This document shows, piece by piece, positions 30,119 to 39,512 of a DNA stretch of 45,522 bases. The stretch spans positions 1 through 45,522 of the forward strand of contig CABUDQ010000013.1 in assembly GCA_902490365.1 (NCBI GenBank). The letters run 5' to 3'. The stretch is from an uncultured Collinsella sp. GTDB lineage: Bacteria > Actinomycetota > Coriobacteriia > Coriobacteriales > Coriobacteriaceae. A program made the translations under genes and the position numbers. The notes below the pieces were generated by a model that had not been told where the DNA came from, searched no databases, and saw only the letters and a list, made by a program, of their open reading frames with translations. Positions within the stretch are counted from its first letter, which is position 1, and every line of letters starts with the position of its first letter.

Positions 30119-30361
30119 ATGGACCGCTCCGAAATCTTCGACAAGATCGCCGAGGTCGCTGCTGACGTTCTGGGCGTCGATGTTGCCGAAATTAGCGATG
30201 AGACCACCTTTGACGATCTCGATGCCAACTCGCTCGAGCGCCTGCAGCTGGTTACGGCTATCGAGGACGAGTTCAACCTCGAGATCGATGACGAGACTCT
30301 GCTCTCGCTCAACTCTGTCGCCGACGCCGTCGACGCGATTGAAAACGCCAGGGAGGCCTAG
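30119..30361 (+). CDS. acpP: Acyl carrier protein
   Basis: An 80-residue acidic helical carrier. ATG 30119 follows GAGAGGAAG. The phosphopantetheine attachment Ser38 is in LDANSLERLQLV; the usual DSL is NSL here. Helix 3 and the end (LNSVADAVDAIENA) are typical. Located plsX-acpP-rnc, the classic order. CoaD in the same window supplies the route to its cofactor. Confidence 0.9.
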   Translation: MDRSEIFDKIAEVAADVLGVDVAEISDETTFDDLDANSLERLQLVTAIEDEFNLEIDDETLLSLNSVADAVDAIENAREA

Positions 30362-30364
30362 GTC

Positions 30365-31090
30365 TTGGCTTTGTCTGAACGACTTACGCGTGCCCAGGAA
30401 ATTCTGGGCCACGAGTTCAATAATAAGGTGCTGCTGCGCGCGGCGCTTACGCATCCCTCGGCAGTCGAGGGCCAGCCGGTTTCTGCCAGCTATGAGCGCC
30501 TTGAGTTCTTGGGCGATTCCATTTTGGGCGCCGTCGTCGCCCGTTCGCTCTTTGAGTCCTATCCCGAGTTTGACGAGGGCAAGCTCACGCGCCTGAAGGT
30601 GTCGCTTGTCTCGGGCGCTACGCTATCCGAGGTGTCGCATGAGCTGGGCATCGACGACATCATCATCTTTGGTGCCTCCGAGACCGGTACCGGCGCGCGC
30701 GGCCTGCACTCGGCGCTCGAGAACGTCTACGAGTCGCTCGTGGGTGCGCTGTACCTGGATGCCGGCTGGGATGTTGCGGCGGACTTTATCCATCGTACGC
30801 TCAAACCGCACCTGGCCTCCGAGCGTGCCGAGCACCCCGCGAACCCCAAATCGTTCTTGCAGGAGTGCGTGCAAGCCGACGGTCACGAACCCCCGGCGTA
30901 TAAGCTCGTTGGCTCCGAGGGCCCGGCGCATGCGCCCACCTTTACCGCCGTGGTGTTGATCGATGGTATTCGCCAGGGTCGCGGCTCCGGCTCCTCAAAG
31001 AAGGAAGCCGAGGGAGCCGCTGCACTTGAGGCACTTGACCGCATGGGCTACACCACCAACGGCGTGATTCTCAACAAGAAGCCTGTTTAA
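30365..31090 (+). CDS. rnc: Ribonuclease III
   Basis: A 241-residue dsRNA endonuclease for rRNA and mRNA processing. TTG 30365 is preceded by AGGGAGGCC. The catalytic signature YERLEFLGDSILGAVV (about 43-58) and the second acidic site ENVYESLVGALYLDAG are present. The C-terminal dsRNA-binding domain runs about 160-235 (NPKSFLQECVQADG, GSGSSKKEAEGAAALEAL). It lies 3 bp after acpP and 10 bp before smc. Confidence 0.95.
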   Translation: MALSERLTRAQEILGHEFNNKVLLRAALTHPSAVEGQPVSASYERLEFLGDSILGAVVARSLFESYPEFDEGKLTRLKVSLVSGATLSEVSHELGIDDIIIFGASETGTGARGLHSALENVYESLVGALYLDAGWDVAADFIHRTLKPHLASERAEHPANPKSFLQECVQADGHEPPAYKLVGSEGPAHAPTFTAVVLIDGIRQGRGSGSSKKEAEGAAALEALDRMGYTTNGVILNKKPV

Positions 31091-31100
31091 GCGAGGAACC

Positions 31101-34100
31101 GTGTATCTCAAGTCCCTCACGCTCAAAGGGTTCAAGTCGTTTGCCGACCGCGCCCATATGACGTTTGAGCCGGGCCTGACCGTCATCGTCGGTCCCAACG
31201 GCTCGGGAAAATCGAACATCTCTGACTCGATTCTGTGGGTCCTGGGCGAGCAGAGCGCCAAGCAGCTGCGCGGCCAGGCCATGGAGGATGTCATCTTCTC
31301 GGGCTCGTCAGCGCGCAAGCCGGTGGGTGTCGCCGAGGTCACGCTGGCGCTCGATAACTCGGACCATATGCTGCCCGTCGACTTTGACGAGGTCGCCATC
31401 ACCCGTCGTATGTATCGCTCGGGCGAAAGCGAGTACCTCATCAACTCGAGTCCGTGCCGCCTGATGGACATTCAGGACATCCTGCACGATTCGGGCTTGG
31501 GCAAGGATACGCATTCCATCATCAGCCAGGGCAAGCTCGATGCCATTTTGCAGAGCCGCCCCGAGGAGCGCCGTGCCCTCATCGAGGAGGCCGCCGGCAT
31601 CTCCAAGCACAAGCGCCGCAAGGAGCGTGCGCTCAGAAAGATTAAATCGATGGACGAGCACCTGACGCGTGCCCGCGACATCAATAAGGAAATTGCCCGT
31701 CAGCTGCGACCGCTGGAGCGTCAGGTCGATCGCGCGCGCAAGTATAAAGAGCTGTCCTCGCGCGCGAACGAGCTTACGCAGATGCTGGCCGTCGACGAGC
31801 TGCGTTCGCTGCAGTCGCAGTGGAACGACTTGGAGAGCCGCTCCAAGGAAGGTGCCGCCGAGCTGGAGCTTGCGCAGTACCGCTTGGGCGAAAAGGAACG
31901 CGAGCTCGAGAAGCTCCAGGTCATGCTCGAGGAAAAGGGCCTGTTTGTGGGCGATCTGGGCGAGCAGCGCCGCCATATGCAAGACGTGGTCGGCCGCATT
32001 AACTCCGATATGCGCCTGCTCGAGGAAAAGGGCCACAACATGGTGTCGCGCCTGTCCGACATGCGCGGCCAGATCTCGAGCTCCGAGCATCAGCGTCGTC
32101 GCGTGGTAGAGGAGCTCGAGGACGCGCGTGCGCAGCTTGAGGAAGTGACCGGCGCGCACATGCAGGCCCAGGAGGACGTTGACGCCGCCGGACCTGCCGC
32201 CGCCGAGCTCCACGAGCGGCGCGTGACGCTCGACAATCAGATTTCGCAGCTTACGCGTGAGCAACGCGATGTGCAGCGTGTGGCCGATAACGCGGCGCTC
32301 GAACTCGCCAAGGTGAAGGACTCGCTGAGCAACGCCGAGGTCGAGGACAACATGTATGCCTCGCGCCTGGAGCAGATCGATGACCAGCTCGAGGAAGTCA
32401 CGGCCTCACTCGAGAGCCGTCGCGACCGCGCCGAGGAGCTTGAGGGTGCACTCGATCAGGCCCGTCAAGCCCAGATTGATGCGCGCGAGGCTACCGAGGT
32501 CGCCCGTGCAGCCCTTAAGGACTTGCGTGCCCGCGAGAGCGAGGCGCGCAACAAACTGTCCGAGGTGCGCTCGGAGCTTGCTAGCCAAAAGAAACTCGAT
32601 GCCCGCATGGCCGACAGCTCGCCGCTCGTGAGCTGTCTGGTGGGTGTACTGGGCGACGATGTCTCGGGTCGTCTGGGCGACGTGCTCGAGGCCCCTCGTG
32701 AGCTCGAGGGCCTGGTGGAGCAGCTGCTTGCCGGCGATATCGATGCGCTGCTGTTCGACGATACGTCCGCGCTTGAGCGTGCCGGTCGTGCCGCTCTGGA
32801 CCAGAAGAAGGCCTCGGGCGAGGCGCTGCTGGTGGCGCGCGGTGCGAGCGCCTCTGCTGCCGCTAAGGGCGCTGCCGGTTCCCGCCTGGTCGATCGCCTG
32901 TCCGTGCGCTCCGGTTATGGCCCGGTTGTCGAGGCCCTTCTCGGCGGCTATTACGTGGTCGATGACTTGGCTGCCGCGTTGGCTGCCCCTGTTGTTGACG
33001 GTGTGACCTACGTGACTCCCGATGGCGCCCGCGTGAGCTGTGGTGGTCTGGTGCGCGTGGGGCTCGATGCCGGCGAGGCTTCGGGTGCCTTGGAGCGCAA
33101 GCGCCGCATCCGTGAGCTCGAGGGCCTGGAACCCGATCTGGCTGCTGTGTTTGAGCATGTGTCGGATCAGGTCGTCGAGGCCAATGCGGCCGTCGAAGAG
33201 GCGCGTGCCGCTGAGGGCGATGCCGCCGGCGAGATCGCCCGTCTTGAGGGCGAGCGCCGCTCGCTGCTCTCCGAGATTGGCCGCCTGGAGCAAAGCGCCA
33301 ACAACGCCGAGGTCGAGCGCGTGCGCATCTCCAAGCGCCGCGAGCAGGCCGCCGAGGCCGTTCGCGCTGCGCGCCCGCGCGTGGACGAGCTCACCCGCTC
33401 GCGTGACGAGGCCCGAGCGCAGGCAAGCGATCTTGGCCTTCAGATTGCCGAAGCCAACGACGAACTCGACCGCGTTCGCCGTGACGATTCCGAGGCCGCC
33501 GGCAAGCTCGCCGATGCCAAGGTCCGCCTGGCCCAGACGAGCGAGCGCCTTCGTTCTCTGAAGGGCCGCGTGCCCGATCTGGAGCATCGCCTGGAGGGCA
33601 TCGACCGCCGTATCCGCGGAACACGCCAGGCCTCGCGCTCACTCGAGCTGCTGCGCCTGCGCGTCGATCCCATGCACGAGCGCTATTCGGCCCTGCTGGA
33701 GCGCGCGTCGGATTGGGCAGCGCGTCTGCGTGACCAGGCCTCTCTGGAGGAGGCGGACTCCGCTTCGCTCAAGAAGACCATCGAGGATGCCAAGGCAGAG
33801 GTTGCCCGCGCTAAGGAGAAGGTCGATACCGCCACCGCCACGCAAAACGAGTTTAAGGTCGCGCGTGGCAAGCTCGAGGTGCAGGTAGAGGCCGCCATTA
33901 AGGCCATTACCGCCGATGGCAACACGGTACTCGAGGAAGCGCTCATGCTTCCCGCGCCCACGGACCGCGATGCCGCCGAGCGCGAGCTCAACCAGCTTGT
34001 GCGCCAGATCAACAACCTTGGTCCCGTGAACCAAGTTGCCATGGAGGAGTACGAGCAGCTCAAGCGCCGCGCCGATTACATCGAGGAGCAGCTGGCCGAT

Positions 34101-34637
34101 CTGGTGAGCGCGCGTAAGGCGCTCACCAAGATCACGGTGGCTATTGATCGCAAGATGCGCAAGGCGTTCCTTGTGACGTTTGAGAAGGTCGACGCGAACT
34201 TCCGCGAGATCTTCGCTATGCTGTTCCCGGGTGGCCAGGCTCATCTGGAGATGACCGATCCTGAGCATCCGGCCGAGACGGGTATCGAGGTCGTGGCGCA
34301 GCCGCGCGGCAAGCGCATCACCAAGATGATGCTCATGTCGGGCGGCGAGAAGAGTCTGACGGCACTCGCCCTGCTCTTTGCCGTGTACCGCACGCGCACG
34401 GTGCCGTTCTATGTGCTGGACGAGGTCGAGGCGGCACTTGACGACGCCAACCTGTCCAAGCTCATCGGCGCGCTCGACGTGTTGCGTTCCGATACGCAGC
34501 TCTTGGTCATTTCGCATCAGCGCCGTACTATGGAGGACGCTGACGTTCTCTATGGCGTCTCGATGCAAGCCGACGGCGTCAGCCGCGTCGTCTCGCAAAA
34601 ACTCGATCGCGAAACCGGAAAGGTCGTGAATGCATAA
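31101..34637 (+). CDS. smc: Chromosome segregation protein SMC
   Basis: An 1178-residue condensin ATPase. GTG 31101. The N-terminal head has Walker A GPNGSGKSN (31-39). The first coiled coil spans about 165-500, the hinge about 505-665 (CLVGVLGDDVSGRLGDVLE, VVDGVTYVTPDGARVS), and the second coil about 670-1010. The C-terminal head has the signature LMSGGEKSLTALALLFAVY near 1078-1096 and Walker B FYVLDEVEAALDD. ScpA and ScpB are not in this window. Its stop overlaps the ftsY start by one base. Confidence 0.96.
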   Translation: MYLKSLTLKGFKSFADRAHMTFEPGLTVIVGPNGSGKSNISDSILWVLGEQSAKQLRGQAMEDVIFSGSSARKPVGVAEVTLALDNSDHMLPVDFDEVAITRRMYRSGESEYLINSSPCRLMDIQDILHDSGLGKDTHSIISQGKLDAILQSRPEERRALIEEAAGISKHKRRKERALRKIKSMDEHLTRARDINKEIARQLRPLERQVDRARKYKELSSRANELTQMLAVDELRSLQSQWNDLESRSKEGAAELELAQYRLGEKERELEKLQVMLEEKGLFVGDLGEQRRHMQDVVGRINSDMRLLEEKGHNMVSRLSDMRGQISSSEHQRRRVVEELEDARAQLEEVTGAHMQAQEDVDAAGPAAAELHERRVTLDNQISQLTREQRDVQRVADNAALELAKVKDSLSNAEVEDNMYASRLEQIDDQLEEVTASLESRRDRAEELEGALDQARQAQIDAREATEVARAALKDLRARESEARNKLSEVRSELASQKKLDARMADSSPLVSCLVGVLGDDVSGRLGDVLEAPRELEGLVEQLLAGDIDALLFDDTSALERAGRAALDQKKASGEALLVARGASASAAAKGAAGSRLVDRLSVRSGYGPVVEALLGGYYVVDDLAAALAAPVVDGVTYVTPDGARVSCGGLVRVGLDAGEASGALERKRRIRELEGLEPDLAAVFEHVSDQVVEANAAVEEARAAEGDAAGEIARLEGERRSLLSEIGRLEQSANNAEVERVRISKRREQAAEAVRAARPRVDELTRSRDEARAQASDLGLQIAEANDELDRVRRDDSEAAGKLADAKVRLAQTSERLRSLKGRVPDLEHRLEGIDRRIRGTRQASRSLELLRLRVDPMHERYSALLERASDWAARLRDQASLEEADSASLKKTIEDAKAEVARAKEKVDTATATQNEFKVARGKLEVQVEAAIKAITADGNTVLEEALMLPAPTDRDAAERELNQLVRQINNLGPVNQVAMEEYEQLKRRADYIEEQLADLVSARKALTKITVAIDRKMRKAFLVTFEKVDANFREIFAMLFPGGQAHLEMTDPEHPAETGIEVVAQPRGKRITKMMLMSGGEKSLTALALLFAVYRTRTVPFYVLDEVEAALDDANLSKLIGALDVLRSDTQLLVISHQRRTMEDADVLYGVSMQADGVSRVVSQKLDRETGKVVNA

Positions 34638-35554
34638 TGGGATTCTTTGACGCTCTCTCGCGCGGACTTGAGCGCAGCCGCGAGGCCCTCAACGAGGTCT
34701 TCTACTTTGGCGGCGAGGTCGACGAGGACTTTTGGGAGGACCTTGAGGATACCCTCGTTATGGGTGACATGGGCGCCGAGGTCGCCATTCAGGTCTCCGA
34801 TGATCTGCGCGAGACGGCCGCCAAGAAGAACCTCAAGACCGCCCCGCAGCTCCGTCGCGCCCTGGCTGAGCAGCTCGAGCAGCATTTTGTGCCCGCCGAG
34901 CGCGATCCGTTCTCCGACACGCCGAGCTGCGTGCTGTTTGTAGGCATTAACGGCGCCGGCAAGACCACGACGGTCGGCAAGATCGCGAGCGCCATGGCCG
35001 CCCGCGGTAAGAATGTCGTGATCGGTTCTGCCGATACCTTCCGCGCCGCCGCCATCGAGCAGCTCGATGTGTGGGGTCAGCGCGCCGGCGTCCCCGTCAT
35101 CAAGCGCGATCGCGGCTCCGACCCGGCAAGTGTTTGCTACGACGTGCTCGATGAGGCCGATAAGCGCGGCAGCGACCTGGTGCTGATCGACACCGCCGGC
35201 CGCCTGCACACGAGCCCCGAGCTCATGCGCGAGCTTGCCAAGGTGGTTAACGTGACGCGTAAGCGCGCCGCCAATATGGCCGCCGGCCCCATGCCCGTCT
35301 CGGTCGTGCTCGTGATCGATGCCGCCACCGGCCAGAACGGTCTGAACCAGGCGCTCGAGTTTAACGAGGCGCTGGGTCTGGACGGTATCATCATGACGAA
35401 GCTCGACGGTACGGCAAAGGGCGGCATCGCCATGGCCGTGGCCGAGAAGCTCAATCTCCCGATTCTGCGCGTGGGCGTGGGCGAGCAGGTCGATGACCTA
35501 CAGGAGTTCAATGCCAAAGATTTCTGCCGCGCCCTGGTGGGCGAGTCCAATTAA
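34637..35554 (+). CDS. ftsY: Signal recognition particle receptor FtsY
   Basis: A 305-residue SRP GTPase docking ribosome-SRP complexes at the membrane. There is no long acidic A domain: the protein starts almost at the N domain (FDALSRGLERSREALNEVF). The G domain has GINGAGKTTT (103-112), DTFRAAAIEQL, DTAGRLHTSPELMREL, TKLDGTAKGG and GVGEQVDDLQEF. Membrane contact therefore probably relies on the short amphipathic N-terminal helix. It lies between smc and ffh, a standard arrangement. Confidence 0.95.
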   Translation: MGFFDALSRGLERSREALNEVFYFGGEVDEDFWEDLEDTLVMGDMGAEVAIQVSDDLRETAAKKNLKTAPQLRRALAEQLEQHFVPAERDPFSDTPSCVLFVGINGAGKTTTVGKIASAMAARGKNVVIGSADTFRAAAIEQLDVWGQRAGVPVIKRDRGSDPASVCYDVLDEADKRGSDLVLIDTAGRLHTSPELMRELAKVVNVTRKRAANMAAGPMPVSVVLVIDAATGQNGLNQALEFNEALGLDGIIMTKLDGTAKGGIAMAVAEKLNLPILRVGVGEQVDDLQEFNAKDFCRALVGESN

Positions 35555-35564
35555 GGAGTGACTA

Positions 35565-37040
35565 GTGTTTGATTCTCTGAGCGATCGCCTCAATGACACA
35601 TTTGACCGCCTGCGCGGCAAGGGTAAGCTGACCGAGGCCGACATCACCTCGGCCATGCGCGATATTCGCATGGCGCTGCTCGAAGCCGACGTCAACTTTA
35701 AGGTTGTCAAGGAGTTCGTCGCCAAGACCAAGGAGCGCTGCATGACCGCAGAGGTCATGGAGTCGCTGTCGCCGGCGCAAAACGTCGTCAAGATCGTGCT
35801 CGACGAGCTCACCGAGATGCTCGGCTCCACCGAGAGTAAGCTCGTCTTTAGCAACCGTATCCCCAACGTCATCATGCTCGTGGGCCTGCAGGGCTCCGGT
35901 AAGACCACGGCGGCCGTAAAGCTGGCCTACCTGCTCAAGAAGCAGGGCCGCTCGCCGCTGCTCGCCGCGTGCGACGTCTACCGTCCCGCTGCAGCCGACC
36001 AGCTAGCCACGCTTGGCGGAGAGATCGGCGTGCCGGTCTTCCGTGGCGACGGTGCACACCCGGTCGACATCGCCAAGGGCGCTATTCAGGAGGCCGTCGA
36101 CCACCTGCGTGACGTGGTCATCGTCGATACCGCCGGTCGTTTGCAGATCGACGAGCAGATGATGCAGGAAGCCGTGGACATCAAGAAGGCCGTCAAGCCC
36201 GATCAGGTGCTGATGGTCGTCGATGCCATGACCGGCCAGGATATCGTCAACGTCGTCTCGACCTTCGCCGAGCGCACCGACTTTGACGGCGTGATCATCT
36301 CCAAGCTCGACGGCGATGCCCGTGGTGGCGGCGCGCTTTCCGTGCGCCAGGTGACCGGCAAGCCCATCAAGTTCGTGAGCATGGGCGAGAAGCCCGATTC
36401 GCTGGAGCCGTTCTACCCCGACCGTATGGCCAAGCGAATCTTGGGCATGGGCGACGTCGTCGGCATCATCGAGAAGGCCCAGGAGGCCGCCGATGCCGAG
36501 CAGCTCGAGGCCGCCGAGCGCATGCTGCGCGAGGGCTTTACCATGAACGACATGCTCGACCAGATGAAAGCCGTTAAGAAGATGGGCGGCATGAAGGGCA
36601 TTCTCGGCATGCTCCCCGGTGGCCAGCGCGCGCTCAACCAGATGGGCGGCAACCTGGACGAGGGCATCTTCGACAAGAACGAGGCCATCATTATGTCGAT
36701 GACCAAGGAGGAACGCCTGCGCCCCTCCATCATCAACGGCCAGCGCCGCGCCCGCATTGCCAAGGGAGCCGGCGTAACCCCCACCGAGGTCAACGGCCTT
36801 ATGAAGCAGTGGGGCGAGATGAATAAGATGATGGGCCGCATGCGCACGATGGCCAATCAGGCACAGGCCGGCGGCAAAAAGGGCAAAAAGGGTAAGAAGG
36901 GCAAGAAGATGCGCATGCCCAATATCCCCGGCCTGGATGCTATGGGTCTGGGCGGCATGGGCGGCTTGGGAATGGGCGGTCCCAAGTCCGATATGGAGCT
37001 GCTGCGCCAGATGGAAGCGCAGATGCGCAATAAGAAATAG
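35565..37040 (+). CDS. ffh: Signal recognition particle protein Ffh
   Basis: A 491-residue SRP54 homologue. GTG 35565 follows TAAGGAGTG. The N domain leads into the G domain with GLQGSGKTTA (107-116), DVYRPAAADQL, DTAGRLQIDE and SKLDGDARGG. The Met-rich M domain (about 325-430) has MKGILGMLPGG and the SRP RNA-binding INGQRRARIAKGAGV. The tail is Lys/Gly/Met-rich. The partner 4.5S/6S RNA gene is not in the window, nor is rpsP, which often follows ffh. Confidence 0.96.
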   Translation: MFDSLSDRLNDTFDRLRGKGKLTEADITSAMRDIRMALLEADVNFKVVKEFVAKTKERCMTAEVMESLSPAQNVVKIVLDELTEMLGSTESKLVFSNRIPNVIMLVGLQGSGKTTAAVKLAYLLKKQGRSPLLAACDVYRPAAADQLATLGGEIGVPVFRGDGAHPVDIAKGAIQEAVDHLRDVVIVDTAGRLQIDEQMMQEAVDIKKAVKPDQVLMVVDAMTGQDIVNVVSTFAERTDFDGVIISKLDGDARGGGALSVRQVTGKPIKFVSMGEKPDSLEPFYPDRMAKRILGMGDVVGIIEKAQEAADAEQLEAAERMLREGFTMNDMLDQMKAVKKMGGMKGILGMLPGGQRALNQMGGNLDEGIFDKNEAIIMSMTKEERLRPSIINGQRRARIAKGAGVTPTEVNGLMKQWGEMNKMMGRMRTMANQAQAGGKKGKKGKKGKKMRMPNIPGLDAMGLGGMGGLGMGGPKSDMELLRQMEAQMRNKK

Positions 37041-37063
37041 AGCTGTAATTCCAGCTTGATATG

Positions 37064-37099
37064 GCAAAGGCCGCTCGGAAGCTACCGGGTGGCCTTTGC
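37064..37099. terminator. hairpin between convergent ffh and DUF134 genes
   Basis: A 15-bp stem (37064-37078 with 37085-37099, two G-U) has a 6-nt loop. There is no strong T run on either side, but the position 24 bp after ffh suits a terminator. Confidence 0.5.
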
Positions 37100-37160
37100 T
37101 GTTGGCTTTGTTTGTTGGGTTGCGTTTGGCGTCGCGCCCCGAGCTCGCGGTGCCGTGCCG

Positions 37161-37925
37161 TTAGTGGCAGCCGCAGCCCTCGTGGCCCTCGTGCTCGTGA
37201 TGGCCGTGGCAGCCGCAGGAATCGCCATGCTCGTGAGTGTGCTCGTGGTCGTGGCCGTGGCAGCCGCACGTGGCCTCGCCGTTCTGTGCGAGCGTGCCGG
37301 CGATAAGGGCCTCGACGCAAGCGTCGCAGCTGCCTTGGGCACCCGCGTATACCGTGATGCCGGCTTGGGCAAGCGCGTTGATAGCGCCACCGCCGATGCC
37401 GCCGCAGATGAGCGTGTCCACGCCGCCGTTGGCGAGCAGGCCCGCAAGGGCACCGTGGCCGGTACCGCCGGTGCCCACGACCTGCTCGCTGAGCACCTTG
37501 CCGTCCTGAATGTCGTAGATCTTGAACTGCTCGCTGCGGCCAAAGTGCATAAAGATGTTGCCGTTGTCATACGTGGTTGCCACTCTCATGGTGCCGATCT
37601 CCTTTGCTGGCCATACGGCCGTCGTTGTGGTGATGGGGGAGTACGCGATATTGCCGCCCTCGATGATGAGCGCCCGACCATTGACCAGCGCATTTGCCAC
37701 CTTGCGATGCGCTCGGCTGCAAATTGCCGCCACCGTGGCGCGCGCGATGCCCATGTGCTTTGCGACGGCCTCCTGATTGAGGCCTTCCAGGTCGCATAGC
37801 CGCAGGACCTCGAGTTCGTCGACCGTCATGTCGATGGCCTCTCCGCTGGCAAGGCCATCGGGGGTAAAACCGCGATATTCGGGGATGATCCCGACGCGGC
37901 GCAATTTTTCACGTCTTCCTGCCAT
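37161..37925 (-). CDS. DUF134 HTH protein fused to a NifX/NifB-type domain with a Cys/His-rich tail
   Basis: A 254-residue protein. ATG 37925 is chosen because the residues begin MAGRREKLRRV like the family; a longer start lies inside the operator. Residues 1-95 are DUF134, an HTH fold with a sigma-like region (MTVDELEVLRLCDLEGLNQEAVAKHMGIARATVAAI). About 105-215 is a dinitrogenase iron-molybdenum cofactor biosynthesis-type domain (MRVATTYDNGNIFMHFGRSEQFKIYD, VDTLICGGIGGGAINAL) with a CDAC pair. The last 35 residues hold 12 His and 6 Cys in three CGCH blocks, suggesting metal binding. No nitrogenase genes are present. It probably senses or sequesters a metal or Fe-S species and controls itself through the dyads upstream. 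Function is inferred. Confidence 0.8.
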   Translation of the reverse strand: MAGRREKLRRVGIIPEYRGFTPDGLASGEAIDMTVDELEVLRLCDLEGLNQEAVAKHMGIARATVAAICSRAHRKVANALVNGRALIIEGGNIAYSPITTTTAVWPAKEIGTMRVATTYDNGNIFMHFGRSEQFKIYDIQDGKVLSEQVVGTGGTGHGALAGLLANGGVDTLICGGIGGGAINALAQAGITVYAGAQGSCDACVEALIAGTLAQNGEATCGCHGHDHEHTHEHGDSCGCHGHHEHEGHEGCGCH

Positions 37926-37937
37926 ACACTCTCCATA

Positions 37938-37953
37938 TCTGACATATGTCAAC
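37938..37953. promoter_or_regulatory. operator dyad 1 upstream of the DUF134 gene
   Basis: The site reads TCTGACATATGTCAAC, with a perfect 12-bp core TGACATATGTCA (37940-37951), 13 bp from the minus-strand start codon. It matches dyad 2 at 37991-38006. Confidence 0.6.
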
Positions 37954-37990
37954 AATAGAATAACGACCGTGCGGATTTACGCAAGGAATT

Positions 37991-38006
37991 TCTGGCATAT
38001 GTCAGA
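37991..38006. promoter_or_regulatory. operator dyad 2 upstream of the DUF134 gene
   Basis: The site reads TCTGGCATATGTCAGA, one mismatched pair from a perfect 16-bp palindrome. Its centre is 53 bp from that of dyad 1, about five helical turns, so two bound proteins would face the same side. It also lies 85 bp before thyA. Confidence 0.6.
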
Positions 38007-38091
38007 AAATGAGGGCTTATGTTAGGGCTGTGGGGCCGCTTGCGCCTGGGCTACAATGAATCTCGCTTATAGGCGACTGACAGGAGGGTCA

Positions 38092-38940
38092 ATGAGCAAG
38101 GCTGATCAACAGTTTGTAGCCATGTGCCGCGATATTCTGGACCATGGCACCACCACCGAGGGCCAAAAGGTCCGCCCGGTGTGGGAGGACGGCACCCCTG
38201 CCTATACCATTAAAAACTTTGGCGTCACGGCACGCTACGACCTGCGTGAGGAGTTTCCGGCGCTTACCCTGCGTCGTACGGCCCTCAAATCTGCCATGGA
38301 TGAGATCCTGTGGATCTATCAAAAGAAGTCCAATAACGTGCATGACCTCAACAGCCATATTTGGGATGAGTGGGCCGACGAGACTGGCTCCATCGGCAAG
38401 GCCTACGGGTATCAGATTGGGCAGAAGAGCCATTATGCCGAGGGTGACTTTGATCAGATGGATCGCGTGCTGTACGACCTTAAGAACACGCCGTACAGCC
38501 GCCGCATTATGACGAATACCTACGTGTTTAGCGACCTGTCCGAGATGCACCTGTATCCGTGCGCCTACAGCGTGACGTATAACGTGACGCAACGCCCGCA
38601 GGATGATAAACCGACGCTCAACATGATTCTCAACCAGCGCAGCCAGGACATTTTGGCTGCGAACAACTGGAATGTGTGCCAGTACGCCATTTTGCTGATG
38701 ATGGTCGCGCAGTCGGTCGATATGATTCCCGGAGAGTTGCTGCATGTGATTGCCGATGCCCACATTTACGACCGTCATGTCGATATCGTCCGCGAGCTTA
38801 TCGAGCGTCCGCAGTTTGCCGCGCCTAAGGTAACGCTTAACCCCGATGTGCATGACTTCTATGCGTTTACGACCGACGACCTGATTGTCGAGGGCTATGA
38901 GCACGGCCCGCAGGTCAAGAACATCCCCATTGCGGTGTAG
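38092..38940 (+). CDS. thyA: Thymidylate synthase
   Basis: A 282-residue enzyme making dTMP from dUMP with methylene-tetrahydrofolate. ATG 38092 follows CAGGAGGGTC; TACAAT at 38052-38057 is a likely -10 box. The catalytic Cys157 is in LYPCAYSVTYNV, where most homologues read PCH followed by an aromatic residue. The RSQD motif (NQRSQDILAANNWNVCQYAILL) and the end HxYxxH region (ADAHIYDRHVDIV) are present. The sequence around the active site departs from the E. coli type, so it belongs to a distinct clade. It is followed 9 bp later by folA, whose product regenerates its folate. Confidence 0.92.
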   Translation: MSKADQQFVAMCRDILDHGTTTEGQKVRPVWEDGTPAYTIKNFGVTARYDLREEFPALTLRRTALKSAMDEILWIYQKKSNNVHDLNSHIWDEWADETGSIGKAYGYQIGQKSHYAEGDFDQMDRVLYDLKNTPYSRRIMTNTYVFSDLSEMHLYPCAYSVTYNVTQRPQDDKPTLNMILNQRSQDILAANNWNVCQYAILLMMVAQSVDMIPGELLHVIADAHIYDRHVDIVRELIERPQFAAPKVTLNPDVHDFYAFTTDDLIVEGYEHGPQVKNIPIAV

Positions 38941-38949
38941 GTGACGTGC

Positions 38950-39468
38950 ATGACGTGTAAGCTTTCTGCCATTGTCGCCGTGTGCGATGACTGGGGTATT
39001 GGGTGCGAGGGCGACATGGTGGTGTCCAACCGTGCCGACATGCGTCATTTTGTGGCGTGCACCAAAGGTTGCCCGGTTATTATGGGGCGCAAGACCCTGC
39101 TGAGTTTTCCCGGCGCACGGCCGCTCAAGAATCGTCGCAATATCGTGCTCACGCGCGACGAGGATTTTTCGCCCGAAGGTGTCGACGTGGTGCATAGTAT
39201 CGGCGAGGCGCTCGCCGCGGTTGCCGATGAGACCGTTGCGTGGGTGATTGGCGGCGGCGAGGTATATCGACAGTTTTTGCCGTATTGCGTGGAGGCCGAG
39301 GTTACGCATGACCATTGCGTGCATGACGTGGATACGTATTTTCCCGATTTGGATGCCGATCCCGCGTGGGAGATTGCGCGGCGTGGCGGTGTTGCCACGA
39401 TTGCCTCGGGCGAGGGCGACGAGGGTGTCGATTATGAGTTCGTAACGTATCGTCGCGTTGAGGCGTAA
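38950..39468 (+). CDS. folA: Dihydrofolate reductase
   Basis: A 172-residue enzyme reducing dihydrofolate to tetrahydrofolate with NADPH. ATG 38950 is chosen because TAGGTGAC lies just upstream; GTG 38941 is also open. The motifs are AVCDDWGIGCEGDMVVSNRADMRHF (the substrate acid is the Asp of RADM), GRKTLLSF for NADPH, RRNIVLTRD and WVIGGGEVYRQFLPY. Paired with thyA in one operon, ended by a hairpin at 39513. Confidence 0.92.
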   Translation: MTCKLSAIVAVCDDWGIGCEGDMVVSNRADMRHFVACTKGCPVIMGRKTLLSFPGARPLKNRRNIVLTRDEDFSPEGVDVVHSIGEALAAVADETVAWVIGGGEVYRQFLPYCVEAEVTHDHCVHDVDTYFPDLDADPAWEIARRGGVATIASGEGDEGVDYEFVTYRRVEA

Positions 39469-39512
39469 ATCGTCCGGCGTGAACGGTATCATCGGATTGT
39501 TTGAATGCATGG

